DNA of 64,000 nucleotides, taken from assembly GCA_964509765.1 (NCBI GenBank), contig CAZDYI010000105.1, positions 11,958-75,957 of the forward strand, written 5' to 3'. Shown here in pieces: positions 1-11,541 of this stretch. Every line of letters starts with the position of its first letter. Position 1 is the first letter of the stretch. The stretch is from CAZDYI01 sp964509765. GTDB taxonomy: Bacteria > Pseudomonadota > Gammaproteobacteria > Tethybacterales > Tethybacteraceae. The position numbers and the translations under genes are program-made. The notes beneath the pieces were generated by a model that worked only from the letters and a program-made list of their open reading frames with translations, was not told where the DNA came from and made no database searches.

Positions 1-262
1 CGATCTTGCGTATGACCGGCGAGTGGGTCTGGAAGGTGCGCTCGACCCCCTCGTTCCCGGAGGCCTTGCGCACGATGAACGACGAGTTGATCCCGCGGTT
101 GCGCTTGGCGAGGACGACGCCCTCGAAGACCTGGTTGCGGCTCTTCTTGCCCTCGACGACGCTTACCGTCACGGCGACGGTGTCCCCGGGCCCGAACTGC
201 GGGTCGGAGTCGCGGCGCAGGCGGGCGACCTCGGCCGCCTCGTAGTCGGAAACGATTCCCAT
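1..262 (-). CDS. rplS: 50S ribosomal protein L19, N-terminal part
   Basis: Large-subunit ribosomal protein L19, which sits at the 30S-50S interface. The 87 visible codons begin MGIVSDYEAAEVARL and contain the family core (FGPGDTV, VVEGKKSRNQVFEGVVLAKRNRG, SFIVRKASGNEGVERTFQTHSP). The gene runs off the left edge, so its C-terminus is missing from the window. The start is the ATG at 262, 10 bases after the trmD stop, making it the last gene of the rpsP-rimM-trmD-rplS operon. The N-terminus is about ten residues shorter than in Escherichia coli before the GDTV strand. Confidence 0.95.
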   Translation of the reverse strand, partial: MGIVSDYEAAEVARLRRDSDPQFGPGDTVAVTVSVVEGKKSRNQVFEGVVLAKRNRGINSSFIVRKASGNEGVERTFQTHSPVIRKI

Positions 263-272
263 CTTGGTTATC

Positions 273-1022
273 CTAGGGAATTATATCCCCGCTGCCCGCG
301 TCCCCAGCCTGCCAGGGCAGCGGCGCGCCCCCCTTCTCGCGCGTCCTTTGTTCCGCCTCCTCGGTGCGCCAGCGCCCGATCTCGCCGTGGTTGCCGCCGA
401 GCAGGACCTCCGGCACCCTCATTCCCTCGAACTCCTCCGGCCGCGTGTAGCAGGGCGGCGCGAGCCGGCCGGCGGAGAAGCTGTCGGCGTCGGCAGACTC
501 CCCTGAGCCGAGCACCCCGGGGACGTGCCTCATCGCGGCGTCGATTACGGTCATCGCCGGAAGCTCGCCGCCCGAGACGACGTAGTCGCCGACCGACAGC
601 TCGAAGTCCACCCTTGATTCGATCACGCGCTGGTCTATGCCTGCGTACCTCCCGCACAGGATCACGAGCCCGTCGGTCGCTGCTATCCCGCGGGCGACGG
701 AGTCGTCCAGCGCCCTGCCCTGCGGGCTCATGTTGCAGACCGGAAGGCCCGGGGCCATCTCCCTCGCCCTGTCGACCGCCGCAGCGAGCGGTTCGGGCTT
801 GAGCACCATGCCGGGCCCGCCGCCGTAAGGCGCGTCGTCGACCGTCCTGTGCCTGTCGGTCGCGAAGTCGCGCGGGTTGACGAGCTCGAGCGCAGCAAGC
901 CCGTTCCTGAATGCAGCGCCGACCACGCCTTCGTTGACCAGGGCGTCGAACATCGACGGGAAGAGCGTGACGACGACGAAGCGCAGCGCCGGACCGCCGC
1001 CGGACCCCGTGTCAGTAGTCAT
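273..1022 (-). CDS. trmD: tRNA (guanine-37-N1) methyltransferase
   Basis: SAM-dependent methylation of G37 next to the anticodon in tRNAs reading CNN and some other codons, which prevents +1 frameshifting. The 249-aa product is of normal length. It shows the SPOUT trefoil-knot signature LSVGDYVVSGGELP followed by IDAAMRHVPGVLG, plus the N-terminal VVTLFPSMFDAL and DDAPYGGGPGM motifs typical of TrmD. It overlaps the end of rimM by 11 bases and precedes rplS, as in E. coli, so it is probably translated by coupling. Nothing in the sequence suggests loss of function. Confidence 0.97.
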   Translation of the reverse strand: MTTDTGSGGGPALRFVVVTLFPSMFDALVNEGVVGAAFRNGLAALELVNPRDFATDRHRTVDDAPYGGGPGMVLKPEPLAAAVDRAREMAPGLPVCNMSPQGRALDDSVARGIAATDGLVILCGRYAGIDQRVIESRVDFELSVGDYVVSGGELPAMTVIDAAMRHVPGVLGSGESADADSFSAGRLAPPCYTRPEEFEGMRVPEVLLGGNHGEIGRWRTEEAEQRTREKGGAPLPWQAGDAGSGDIIP

Positions 1023-1596
1023 CCCGCCAGGCCGTCCTGATCACGCCGCGCTCCAGGTCCACCTCGGTGATGTACGGATCCTTGAACGGGATGAGCAGCG
1101 GCACGCGGCAGCCCCTCCTTACCACGAGGTTGTCGTTGCTCGGCATCGAATCCAGGCGGACCACGTCGCCGAGAATTGCGCCTCCCTCGCCGGTGACATG
1201 GAGTCCCGTGAGGTCGCACCAGTAGTACTCCCCTTCCGGGAGCTCGGGAAAGCGGAAGCGCTCGATGCCGACGGTGCGGCCGCGCAGCCCCTCGGCGTCA
1301 TCCCTGGTCCCGCAACCCTCAAGCAGCGCGAGCAGGCACTTCCCGTTCCGCTTCGTCGCGGACACCCTGGCCTCCTTCCAGAGATCGGCGCGGCCGTCTC
1401 CTGACAGGCGCCAGGCGTCGCTCGCCTCCAGGACCTCCGGCCTGGCCTCGGACAGGCTCAGGGAAACCCAGCCGCGTACCCCGTGAGGGGCGCCGATCCT
1501 GGCTACGGGAACTATCCGATCGAGCCGGACAGGGCCGGCGCCCGCCTTACTGGGCGGCGGCTTTATCTTCCTCGCCGGCTGGCTCGCCGGATACAT
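1012..1596 (-). CDS. rimM: 16S rRNA processing protein RimM
   Basis: Assembly factor that helps mature the 30S head region around S19. The N-terminal barrel begins RIVPVARIGAPHGVRGWVSL and the C-terminal PRC-type barrel contains YYWCDLTGLHV, NDNLVV and IPFKDPYITEVDLERGVI. The start is uncertain: the only in-frame ATG close to the homologous region is at 1596, inside the rpsP acidic tail, giving 194 aa with a 27-residue leader (MYPASQPARKIK...) and a 50-base overlap with rpsP. No ATG, GTG or TTG codon lies closer to the conserved start, so either this overlap is real or a rarer start codon is used. Confidence 0.9.
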   Translation of the reverse strand: MYPASQPARKIKPPPSKAGAGPVRLDRIVPVARIGAPHGVRGWVSLSLSEARPEVLEASDAWRLSGDGRADLWKEARVSATKRNGKCLLALLEGCGTRDDAEGLRGRTVGIERFRFPELPEGEYYWCDLTGLHVTGEGGAILGDVVRLDSMPSNDNLVVRRGCRVPLLIPFKDPYITEVDLERGVIRTAWRDDY

Positions 1597-2077
1597 CGGC
1601 CTCCGGCTCCTCCTGGCCGGCGGCTTCAGCGGCAGGCTCCTCAGGCTCTGCCGCAGCCTCGGTCGCTTCGGGCTCCTTGGCCTCAGCGGCCTCAGCGGCC
1701 TCGGGCGCCTCCGCAGCGGCAGCGGGGGCATCCTCGGCTGCTGCCTCAGGCTCGGCCTTGGTCTCCGCCTCGGCCGCCTTGGGCGGGACAACCTCCTCCA
1801 CAGGCGGCTGAGCTGCATCCCTCGGGGCGACGTCCCCGCGGCGGACCCTGCGGATGAGCTTCTTTACGCTCGGGCGCACGACGGCTCCCTTGCTCACCCA
1901 GTGCTCGACGCGGTCGACGTCGAGCTTGAGCGGCAGCTCGCCGCCGCTGGCGTAGTAGTTAAGGTAGCCGATCCGCTCTATGTGGCTGCTGTCGCGCCGC
2001 GCCCTGGAGTCGGTCACGACCACGTGGTAGAACGGCCGGTGCACCGAGCCTGCCCTTGAAAGCCTTATTACGACCAT
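1547..2077 (-). CDS. rpsP: 30S ribosomal protein S16 with long acidic tail
   Basis: S16, an early-binding 30S assembly protein. The first about 80 residues are a normal S16 (MVVIRLSRAGSVHRPFYHVVV, RIGYLNYYASGGELPLKLDVDRVEHWVSKGA). They are followed by roughly 95 extra residues made almost entirely of Ala, Glu and Pro, giving 176 aa where bacterial S16 is usually 80-90. I chose the ATG at 2077, which matches the family N-terminus; an ATG at 2089 would add four residues but lies within a TAGAAT -10 box. First gene of the rpsP-rimM-trmD-rplS operon. Confidence 0.96.
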   Translation of the reverse strand: MVVIRLSRAGSVHRPFYHVVVTDSRARRDSSHIERIGYLNYYASGGELPLKLDVDRVEHWVSKGAVVRPSVKKLIRRVRRGDVAPRDAAQPPVEEVVPPKAAEAETKAEPEAAAEDAPAAAAEAPEAAEAAEAKEPEATEAAAEPEEPAAEAAGQEEPEADVSGEPAGEEDKAAAQ

Positions 2078-2087
2078 GGGGGTTGGC

Positions 2088-2093
2088 ATTCTA
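2088..2093 (-). promoter_or_regulatory. -10 box (TAGAAT) for the rpsP operon
   Basis: TAGAAT preceded by TGG, which forms an extended -10 (TGnTAGAAT). Ten bases separate it from the rpsP ATG at 2077, so the predicted transcript would have almost no leader. Inferred from sequence only. Confidence 0.55.
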
Positions 2094-2119
2094 CCACCGC
2101 CTGCCCTCCCCGGCGTTCC

Positions 2120-2125
2120 TATAAT
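2120..2125 (+). promoter_or_regulatory. -10 box (TATAAT) for pepP-ubiH
   Basis: Perfect TATAAT twelve bases before the pepP ATG at 2138, with no recognisable -35 at 16-18 bases upstream. It is back to back with the rpsP promoter; the two -10 boxes are only 26 bases apart. Confidence 0.6.
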
Positions 2126-2137
2126 TTCATTGCAACC

Positions 2138-3418
2138 ATGGGCGCAGCTGATGCCGGAACGCACAGGAAGAGGCGCGAGCGCCTGGCGGCGCTCGTCGGG
2201 GACGGCACCGTGTTCGCGGCGAACCCGCCGCTTCCTTCGGACCACGCCGCCAGCCACAGGCCTGACCCCGACATGTTCTACCTTACCGGGATGGACGAGC
2301 CCGACTGCTCGCTGTCGCTCGCAGTCGAGGGAGGAAAGATAACGGGCGAGACGGTTCACTGCCGCGCGCGCGACCCTGATTACGAAAGGTGGAACGGCGA
2401 GCTCCTCGGGCCGCTCCGGGCTTCCCGGCTCCTTGCTGTCGACGACGTGCGGCCGTGGAAGGACGCCGCCGCCGCGCTCAGGGAGGCCGTAGGAAACGGC
2501 GCCGGACAGCTGCACGTGAGGATGGACAGCCCGGCCGCAGCGCAGGGACTGAGCATCATGTCGAACAGCAGGCCCGCCGGCAGGACGTCGCTCAGCGACC
2601 TGCGCTGGGCGACCGCAAGGCTGCGCATGGTCAAGGACAGGACCGAGGTCGCACTGATCGAGAGCTGCTCCCGGATCGCGGTCGAGGCGCTTGCCGAGCT
2701 CGCATCCGCGCTGCCGGGCGCCGCAACCGAGGCGGACCTCGAGGCCTCACTCTCAAGCTCGTACGCCAGGCGCGGCGCGGAGCACGCCTTCCGCCCGATA
2801 GTCGCCTGCGGCAGGAACGCATGCGTCGCGCACTACACGGCAAACTCCTCAAGGCTGGGCCGCGGCAAGCTCGTGCTCGTCGACACCGGAGCGCGGCGCT
2901 CTGGCTACACGTCGGACATCACCCGGGTGTACCCGCTGTCGGGCAGGTTCACGGACGCGCAGCGGGAGCTGTACGGAACGGTGCTGTCCGCGCAGAAGGC
3001 GGCGATCCGGCGCATCAGGCCCGGGTCCACTCTCGAGTCCGCGCAGCGCTCGGCGAGCCGGGCCCTTGCAAAGGGGCTGGCGTCGATGGGAGTCTGCCGC
3101 GGCGCACCCGAGCGCGTCATGGGCTCTGGAGCCTTCGCCGACTTCTACTTCCACTCGATCGGCCACATGCTCGGGATCGAGGTGCACGACCCGATCTTAA
3201 GGAAGGACGGAAAAGGCAGGCCGCTCAGGCTCGTCCCCGGCATGGTGGTGACGGTCGAGCCCGGCCTGTACCTTGACGGCAGGAAACAGGTGCCGAAGGA
3301 GCTGCGGAACACCGGCGTGCGCATCGAGGACCTTGTGCTCGTCACCCGCACCGGAAACAGGGTGCTGACCGCGGCGGCGCCGAAGAACCCCTCCGAGGTC
3401 GAGGCGCTGTTCGGGTGA
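2138..3418 (+). CDS. pepP: Xaa-Pro aminopeptidase (family M24)
   Basis: Dinuclear-metal peptidase that removes an N-terminal residue preceding proline. The 426-aa protein has the creatinase/prolidase N-terminal domain and the pitta-bread catalytic domain. All five metal ligands are visible: D249 (VLVDTGA), D260 (YTSDITR), H343 (SIGHMLGIEVHD), E374 (TVEPGLYL) and E397 (RIEDLV). The N-terminal motif PDPDMFYLTGMDEPD is typical of aminopeptidase P. The stop overlaps the GTG start of ubiH (GTGA), and the pepP-ubiH order is the one found in E. coli and many other gammaproteobacteria. Confidence 0.93.
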   Translation: MGAADAGTHRKRRERLAALVGDGTVFAANPPLPSDHAASHRPDPDMFYLTGMDEPDCSLSLAVEGGKITGETVHCRARDPDYERWNGELLGPLRASRLLAVDDVRPWKDAAAALREAVGNGAGQLHVRMDSPAAAQGLSIMSNSRPAGRTSLSDLRWATARLRMVKDRTEVALIESCSRIAVEALAELASALPGAATEADLEASLSSSYARRGAEHAFRPIVACGRNACVAHYTANSSRLGRGKLVLVDTGARRSGYTSDITRVYPLSGRFTDAQRELYGTVLSAQKAAIRRIRPGSTLESAQRSASRALAKGLASMGVCRGAPERVMGSGAFADFYFHSIGHMLGIEVHDPILRKDGKGRPLRLVPGMVVTVEPGLYLDGRKQVPKELRNTGVRIEDLVLVTRTGNRVLTAAAPKNPSEVEALFG

Positions 3419-4551
3419 CTCTCAGGGTCGCGTTCCTCGGCGGCGGAGCAGTCGGCGCACCGGCCGCCCTGCTTGCGGCAAGGGCGCTCAAGGACGCGGA
3501 GGTAACCGTGGTCGACTCCGGCAGGAGGCCGCCGGGGTCGAGGACGTTCGTCCTGCTCTGCGGGACGTGCGAGCGGCTAAAGGACTCCGGCGCCTGGGAG
3601 GCCTTCGCAGGAAGCGCACACAGGATCGCCTCGGTCGACGGCAGCTTCGAGGGCGCCTTCGGAGGCCTGCGGCTGTCGGGCGACGACTGCTTCGCCGAGT
3701 GCGTCGGGAACAGCTTCGCTGAGGGCGGCTTCGTCGACGCCGCGGCGTCCGCCCTGCGCGGCGAGGAAAACGTCCGCATGCTGGCCGGCGCGACGGTGGA
3801 ATCCGTCGGAACTGACGGCAGCGTTACGTGGAGGGACGGCGAAGGGAAGAGCGCATCAGAGCGCTTCGACTTAGTCGCTGTCGCCGGCCTGCCGCAGGAC
3901 CTGCTGGTAGGCTGCGGGTTCTCGTTCTCGACCAAGGAGTACGACCACCTCGCCCTGGTGTCCTCGTTCGAGTGCGACGACCCCGGCGACGAGTCCCGGG
4001 AGCGCATCCTCGACGACGGCGCCTCCACCCTGATCCCGAGGGCCGACGGCTTCGGCCACGTGCTGATCGCCTCCCGCGAGTCCGCGGAAAGGCTTTCGGA
4101 CCTGGACGACGAGGCCTACTCGGACCTTGCCAAGTCGAGCGGGTGGCTGCCCGAAGGCCGCGACGCGGTCCTTGCGGGCAGGGGCAGCTTCACCCCGAGG
4201 ATGCGCACCGCGCGCAACCCGACGGCCGGGCGGGTCGTCCTGCTCGGGGCCAGCGCCTGCTCGGTCCACCCGATCGGCGCGCAGGAGCTCAACCTCGGAC
4301 TGCGCGACGCGCTTGAGCTCGCTTCCATGCTGGAGAGCCGCGGGGACAGGACGCCCGAGGAGATCGCGGGCGCCTTCGGCGAGGCGCGCGCGGCGGACCG
4401 GCAGAGGATCGCCAGGCTGACCGACGCGGCCGCCATGCTGTCGACCATGCGCTTTCCCGGCAAGCTGTGCCTGGCAGGGCTGGCGGCAACCGCTGTGGAC
4501 GTCTGCCCGCCGGCCAGGCGGATGCTTCTCGGCGCCGCGATACTGCCTTAG
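3415..4551 (+). CDS. ubiH: UbiH-like FAD monooxygenase
   Basis: Probable flavin hydroxylase of ubiquinone synthesis, judged mainly by fold and position after pepP. The N-terminus VAFLGGGAVGAPAALL is a GxGxxG-type FAD fold and residues near 275-300 (HPIGAQELNLGLRDALELA) match the C-terminal FAD motif. It is somewhat degenerate: the usual GDAAH is GASAC (E. coli UbiH itself has GNAAQ), AGQG is replaced by GAQE, and no clear DG motif is present. The 378 aa is slightly short. Translation starts at GTG 3415, overlapping pepP by four bases. A different substrate is possible. Confidence 0.75.
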   Translation: MTLRVAFLGGGAVGAPAALLAARALKDAEVTVVDSGRRPPGSRTFVLLCGTCERLKDSGAWEAFAGSAHRIASVDGSFEGAFGGLRLSGDDCFAECVGNSFAEGGFVDAAASALRGEENVRMLAGATVESVGTDGSVTWRDGEGKSASERFDLVAVAGLPQDLLVGCGFSFSTKEYDHLALVSSFECDDPGDESRERILDDGASTLIPRADGFGHVLIASRESAERLSDLDDEAYSDLAKSSGWLPEGRDAVLAGRGSFTPRMRTARNPTAGRVVLLGASACSVHPIGAQELNLGLRDALELASMLESRGDRTPEEIAGAFGEARAADRQRIARLTDAAAMLSTMRFPGKLCLAGLAATAVDVCPPARRMLLGAAILP

Positions 4552-4567
4552 CAGGTCAAGGCGTTCC

Positions 4568-4589
4568 CCGGCATCCCCGGGATCGCCGG
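4568..4589. terminator. Hairpin between convergent ubiH and rpoD
   Basis: An imperfect GC-rich inverted repeat (CCGGC-ATCC, three-base loop, GGAT-C-GCCGG) fills the 42-base gap between the two stop codons. It could end transcription from both sides, but no U-run follows on either strand, so intrinsic termination is doubtful. Confidence 0.35.
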
Positions 4590-4593
4590 AAGG

Positions 4594-7083
<2,490 letters not shown>

Positions 7084-7181
7084 TGAGGGGGGCGGCTCCG
7101 TTCCGGCGCGGCCAGCGCGGCGTTGAACCTGTGAATTTTATAACAACGATGCGACGCCCGTTCAAGGGCCCGCCGCCGCCG

Positions 7182-7970
7182 TCAGTTGGCCTCGCTCGCC
7201 GCCTTGCGCAGCTCGCGGAGGATCCCCACGGTCGCCGCGCCGCTTTCCGGCAGGCCGCGCTCGCGCTCGAAGGCCCTGATTGCAACCTTGGTCTGGGTCC
7301 CGTACAGGCCGTCGACCGTCCCGACGTCGTAGCCGAGCGAGTCAAGCAGGGTCTGGATGTCGGCCACCATCTCCGACCTGCTCCACTGCCCGCCGTCCTC
7401 GCCGCCGAGAACGAGCAGCTGCTCGTCGAGCGCAGCCTGCACGAGCTCCTCGCGGCGCGCCGAAACGTGCTCCCGCGCCGCGGCGAGCGCGGCGGGTTCG
7501 GCAGAGCCGAGGTCGCACAGACCGGCGGCCTCGACCTGGAGCTCGCTGATCCTCGAGAACTCCCTGTTGGTAGTCGCGACGCCGATGAGAACCTCCAGGA
7601 AGACCTCCTCGCGCAGGCACCACCGAAGCTCGGCCTCGCCGAGCGGCCCGCCGGCCGCGGGCCTGGCGTACTCGGCTACGCCCCCCGCGCTGTCGGCCTC
7701 GAGGCTCAGGCCCTCGAGCGAGACGTGCTGCTCCATGTAGCGCTCGTACCCGTAGAGGCCCACCGCCCCGAGCGCGGCCGCGAACGCAAGCAGGAACAGG
7801 TTGGCGACGATGCCGCGGCCCCTTCTCCTTGCCCTCCTGCGCCTGCCCGCGGGGCGCGGGCCGCGCTCCGCGGCGGGGCTGCCCGGCCCGTCCGCCTCCC
7901 CGGCGCCGTCGGCGCCCCCGCTGCCCGAGGCGAAGCTCGGCTCGCGGCGCGTGTCCCGATTCCTGATCAT
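7182..7970 (-). CDS. Membrane-anchored peptidoglycan-binding-domain protein
   Basis: A 262-aa protein of unknown specific role. Residues 1-52 are polar and end in a run of arginines (GRRRRARRRGRG). One membrane helix follows at about 54-72 (VANLFLLAFAAALGAVGLY). The rest is predicted to be periplasmic and ends in a PG_binding_1 domain at about 205-255 (IQTLLDSLGYDVGTVDGLYGTQTKVAIRAFERERGL). The positive-inside rule places the N-terminus in the cytoplasm. It may tether or sense cell wall. The gene stands alone between rpoD and the divergent sugar module. Confidence 0.75.
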   Translation of the reverse strand: MIRNRDTRREPSFASGSGGADGAGEADGPGSPAAERGPRPAGRRRRARRRGRGIVANLFLLAFAAALGAVGLYGYERYMEQHVSLEGLSLEADSAGGVAEYARPAAGGPLGEAELRWCLREEVFLEVLIGVATTNREFSRISELQVEAAGLCDLGSAEPAALAAAREHVSARREELVQAALDEQLLVLGGEDGGQWSRSEMVADIQTLLDSLGYDVGTVDGLYGTQTKVAIRAFERERGLPESGAATVGILRELRKAASEAN

Positions 7971-8046
7971 CCGGCGGAGGTCGCGGAGTTGCCCTTGCCC
8001 CTGCTCCCGCCTGCGGGCGGGACGGGTTCTGCCCTAGTCGCTGCGG

Positions 8047-8052
8047 ATTCTA
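8047..8052 (-). promoter_or_regulatory. -10 box (TAGAAT) before the peptidoglycan-binding protein
   Basis: TAGAAT followed by a GC-rich discriminator (CCGCAG), 76 bases before the ATG at 7970. Unlike most such boxes in the window this leaves room for a normal leader. Confidence 0.4.
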
Positions 8053-8088
8053 TCCGCCGCACTTCGGGCCGGCGCGCCCGGCGGTTGG

Positions 8089-8094
8089 TAGAAT
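8089..8094 (+). promoter_or_regulatory. -10 box (TAGAAT) for the sugar module
   Basis: TAGAAT 33 bases before the ATG at 8128. A good Shine-Dalgarno (GGACGGAGGA) lies between them, so this transcript has a conventional leader. Confidence 0.45.
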
Positions 8095-8127
8095 GGCGCA
8101 TTCGGGCAAGGACGGAGGACGCGCGCC

Positions 8128-9156
<1,029 letters not shown>

Positions 9157-9193
9157 CCGCCTTGCCGCCCGGCGCTTCCCGACGGAGGGCAAC

Positions 9194-10255
9194 ATGAGAA
9201 CGATGAAGGGCCCGGCGATCTTCCTCGCCCAGTTCGCCGGCGACGAGAAGCCGTTCAGCGGCTTCGCGGACATCTGCAAGTGGGCCGCCGGCCTCGGCTA
9301 CGAGGGCGTCCAGGTCCCGTCCTGGGACGCGAGGCTGTTCGACCTGGAGAAGGCGGCCGGGAGCAAGGACTACTGCGACGAGGCCGCGGGGACCGCAAGG
9401 GAGGCCGGGGTCGAGATATCCGAGCTGTCCACCCACCTGCAGGGACAGCTCGTCGCGGTGCACCCGGCGTACGACGAGATGTTCGACGGCTTCGCCCCCG
9501 AGGCTGTGCGCGGCAAGCCCGCCGAGCGGCAGAAGTGGGCCGTCGGGCAGCTGCAGGCCGCGGCAAAGGCGTCGGCGAACCTCGGGCTGTCGGCGCACGC
9601 GACGTTCTCCGGCGCGCTCGCCTGGCCGTACGTCTACCCCTGGCCGCAGCGGCCGGCCGGACTGGTCGAGACCGCCTTCGACGAGCTCGCCAGGCGCTGG
9701 AAGCCGATCCTCGACGACTTTGACAAGGCCGGAGTCGACCTCTGCTACGAGATCCACCCGGGCGAGGACCTGCACGACGGGGTGACCTTCGAGATGTTCC
9801 TCGAGCGCGTCGGCGGCCACCCGCGCTGCAACATCCTCTACGACCCGAGCCACTTCGTCCTGCAGGCGCTCGACTACATCGACTACATCGACATCTACCA
9901 CGAGCGGATCAGGATGTTCCACGTCAAGGACGCCGAGCTCAACCCGACCGGCCGCCAGGGGGTCTACGGCGGCTACCAGTCCTGGGTCGACCGCGCCGGC
10001 AGGTTCAGGTCCCTCGGCGACGGCGAGGTCGACTTCCCGTCGATCTTCTCCAAGCTGACCTCCTACGGATTCGACGGCTGGCCCGTGCTCGAGTGGGAGT
10101 GCTGCCTCAAGCACCCCGAGGACGGCGCGCGCGAGGGGGCCGAGTTCATCGCCGACCAGATCATCCGCGTGACCGAGCACGCCTTCGACGACTTCGCCGC
10201 AGGCGGCTCGGACGAGGACGCCAACAGGCGCATCCTCGGAATCGGGGGCAAGTGA
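9194..10255 (+). CDS. Sugar phosphate isomerase/epimerase (xylose-isomerase-like TIM barrel)
   Basis: A 353-aa AP-endonuclease-2-fold protein. Candidate metal ligands appear in the expected strands: E in CYEIHPGED (about 192), D and H in LYDPSHF (about 218-221), H in MFHVKDAEL, and E in VLEWECC. The beginning (GFADICKWAAGLGYEGVQVPSWD) is typical of COG1082 sugar isomerases. A Shine-Dalgarno GACGGAGG lies just upstream. It stands one base before the GTG-started Gfo/Idh gene, so the two are surely cotranscribed. The substrate cannot be named. Confidence 0.88.
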   Translation: MRTMKGPAIFLAQFAGDEKPFSGFADICKWAAGLGYEGVQVPSWDARLFDLEKAAGSKDYCDEAAGTAREAGVEISELSTHLQGQLVAVHPAYDEMFDGFAPEAVRGKPAERQKWAVGQLQAAAKASANLGLSAHATFSGALAWPYVYPWPQRPAGLVETAFDELARRWKPILDDFDKAGVDLCYEIHPGEDLHDGVTFEMFLERVGGHPRCNILYDPSHFVLQALDYIDYIDIYHERIRMFHVKDAELNPTGRQGVYGGYQSWVDRAGRFRSLGDGEVDFPSIFSKLTSYGFDGWPVLEWECCLKHPEDGAREGAEFIADQIIRVTEHAFDDFAAGGSDEDANRRILGIGGK

Positions 10256-10256
10256 C

Positions 10257-11420
10257 GTGAGGAGGAGAATCCGCCTCGGGATGGTCGGCGGCGGCCAGGG
10301 CTCGCTGATCGGGAACGTCCACCGCATCGCCTCGCGCATCGACGACCGCTACGAGCTCGTCGCAGGCGCCCTGTCGTCGGACCCGGCGCGCGCGCTGCAG
10401 TCGGCGCTGGACATAGGAATCGACAAGGAGCGCAGCTACGCAGGCTACGAACAGATGGCCGAGGGGGAGGCGGAGCGCGACGACGGCATCGACGCGGTGA
10501 GCATCGTCACGCCGAACCACCTGCACAGCGGCCCGATCGAGAGCTTCGCCGCGCGCGGCATCCACGTGATCTGCGACAAGCCGCTGTGCGACACGATGGA
10601 GAACGCGAGGAAGGCGAAGAAGTCGCTCGAGGACAACAACGTCTGCTTCCTGCTCACGCACAACTACACCGGCTACCCGCTCGTGCGCGAGGCGCGCGCG
10701 ATGGTCGCCGCCGGCGAGATCGGCGAGGTCCGCTACGTGCGCGCGACATACATACAGGGCTGGCTGTCGACGGACGTCGAGAACCAGGGCGTCAAGCAGG
10801 CCGAGTGGCGCACGGACCCCAAGCGGAGCGGGCCCGTCGGCTGCGTCGGCGACATCGGCACGCACGCCTTCCACATCGCCCGCTACGTCACGGGCCTGGA
10901 GCTGGAAAGCGTGGCCGCCGACCTCACCTCGTTCGTCCCGGGGCGCAAGCTCGACGACCACGCGGACATCCTGCTGCGCTACGAAGGCGGCGCCAAGGGC
11001 GTCCTGTCCTGCAGCCAGATCAGCCTCGGGCACGAGAACGGGCTCTCGATCGGGATCTACGGGACCAAGGGCAGCCTGCGCTGGGAGCAGGAGCACCCCA
11101 ACCAGATGACCGTCTGCACCGGCGGCAACGAGCCGGTCAGGCAGTACTCGAGGGGGCTGGCCAACCTCGGCCCGTGGGCCGCGGCGGCGACCAGGATACC
11201 GCCGGGCCACCCGGAGGGTTACCTCGAGGCCTTCGCGCAGCTCTACAGCGACGTCGCGGTGCAGATACTCGCGCGGATCAACGGCATCGAGTCGGGGATA
11301 GATAACGCCGCCCCGTTCCCCGGCATCGACGACGGGATGGCCGGCATGGCGTTTTCGGCGGCGGCGCTCGAGTCGTCGAACGGCGGCTCGGCCTGGACGG
11401 AGGTCGAGGGGACCGGCTGA
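10257..11420 (+). CDS. Gfo/Idh/MocA family oxidoreductase
   Basis: NAD(P)-dependent sugar or polyol dehydrogenase of 387 aa. The N-terminal Rossmann fold reads RLGMVGGGQGSLIGNVH; the family EKP motif is CDKP (IHVICDKPLCDTMENA), which keeps the lysine. The C-terminal alpha/beta domain includes GDIGTHAFHIARYV, supplying the catalytic His. The start is GTG at 10257, immediately after the isomerase stop and overlapping a GGAGGAG sequence. Together with the preceding reductase and isomerase it forms a small oxidise-isomerise-reduce sugar set. No transporter, kinase or regulator is adjacent. Confidence 0.9.
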   Translation: MRRRIRLGMVGGGQGSLIGNVHRIASRIDDRYELVAGALSSDPARALQSALDIGIDKERSYAGYEQMAEGEAERDDGIDAVSIVTPNHLHSGPIESFAARGIHVICDKPLCDTMENARKAKKSLEDNNVCFLLTHNYTGYPLVREARAMVAAGEIGEVRYVRATYIQGWLSTDVENQGVKQAEWRTDPKRSGPVGCVGDIGTHAFHIARYVTGLELESVAADLTSFVPGRKLDDHADILLRYEGGAKGVLSCSQISLGHENGLSIGIYGTKGSLRWEQEHPNQMTVCTGGNEPVRQYSRGLANLGPWAAAATRIPPGHPEGYLEAFAQLYSDVAVQILARINGIESGIDNAAPFPGIDDGMAGMAFSAAALESSNGGSAWTEVEGTG

Positions 11421-11438
11421 CGTCCCCGCCCGCCCGGT

Positions 11439-11515
<77 letters not shown>

Positions 11516-11541
11516 GCGCGCGCGATCCGGCGCCGCGCTGA

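Noticed and set aside
2078..2515. Longer S16 starting hundreds of bases upstream
   Set aside because: Upstream in-frame sequence is antisense to pepP; the family N-terminus and the -10 box both point to ATG 2077.
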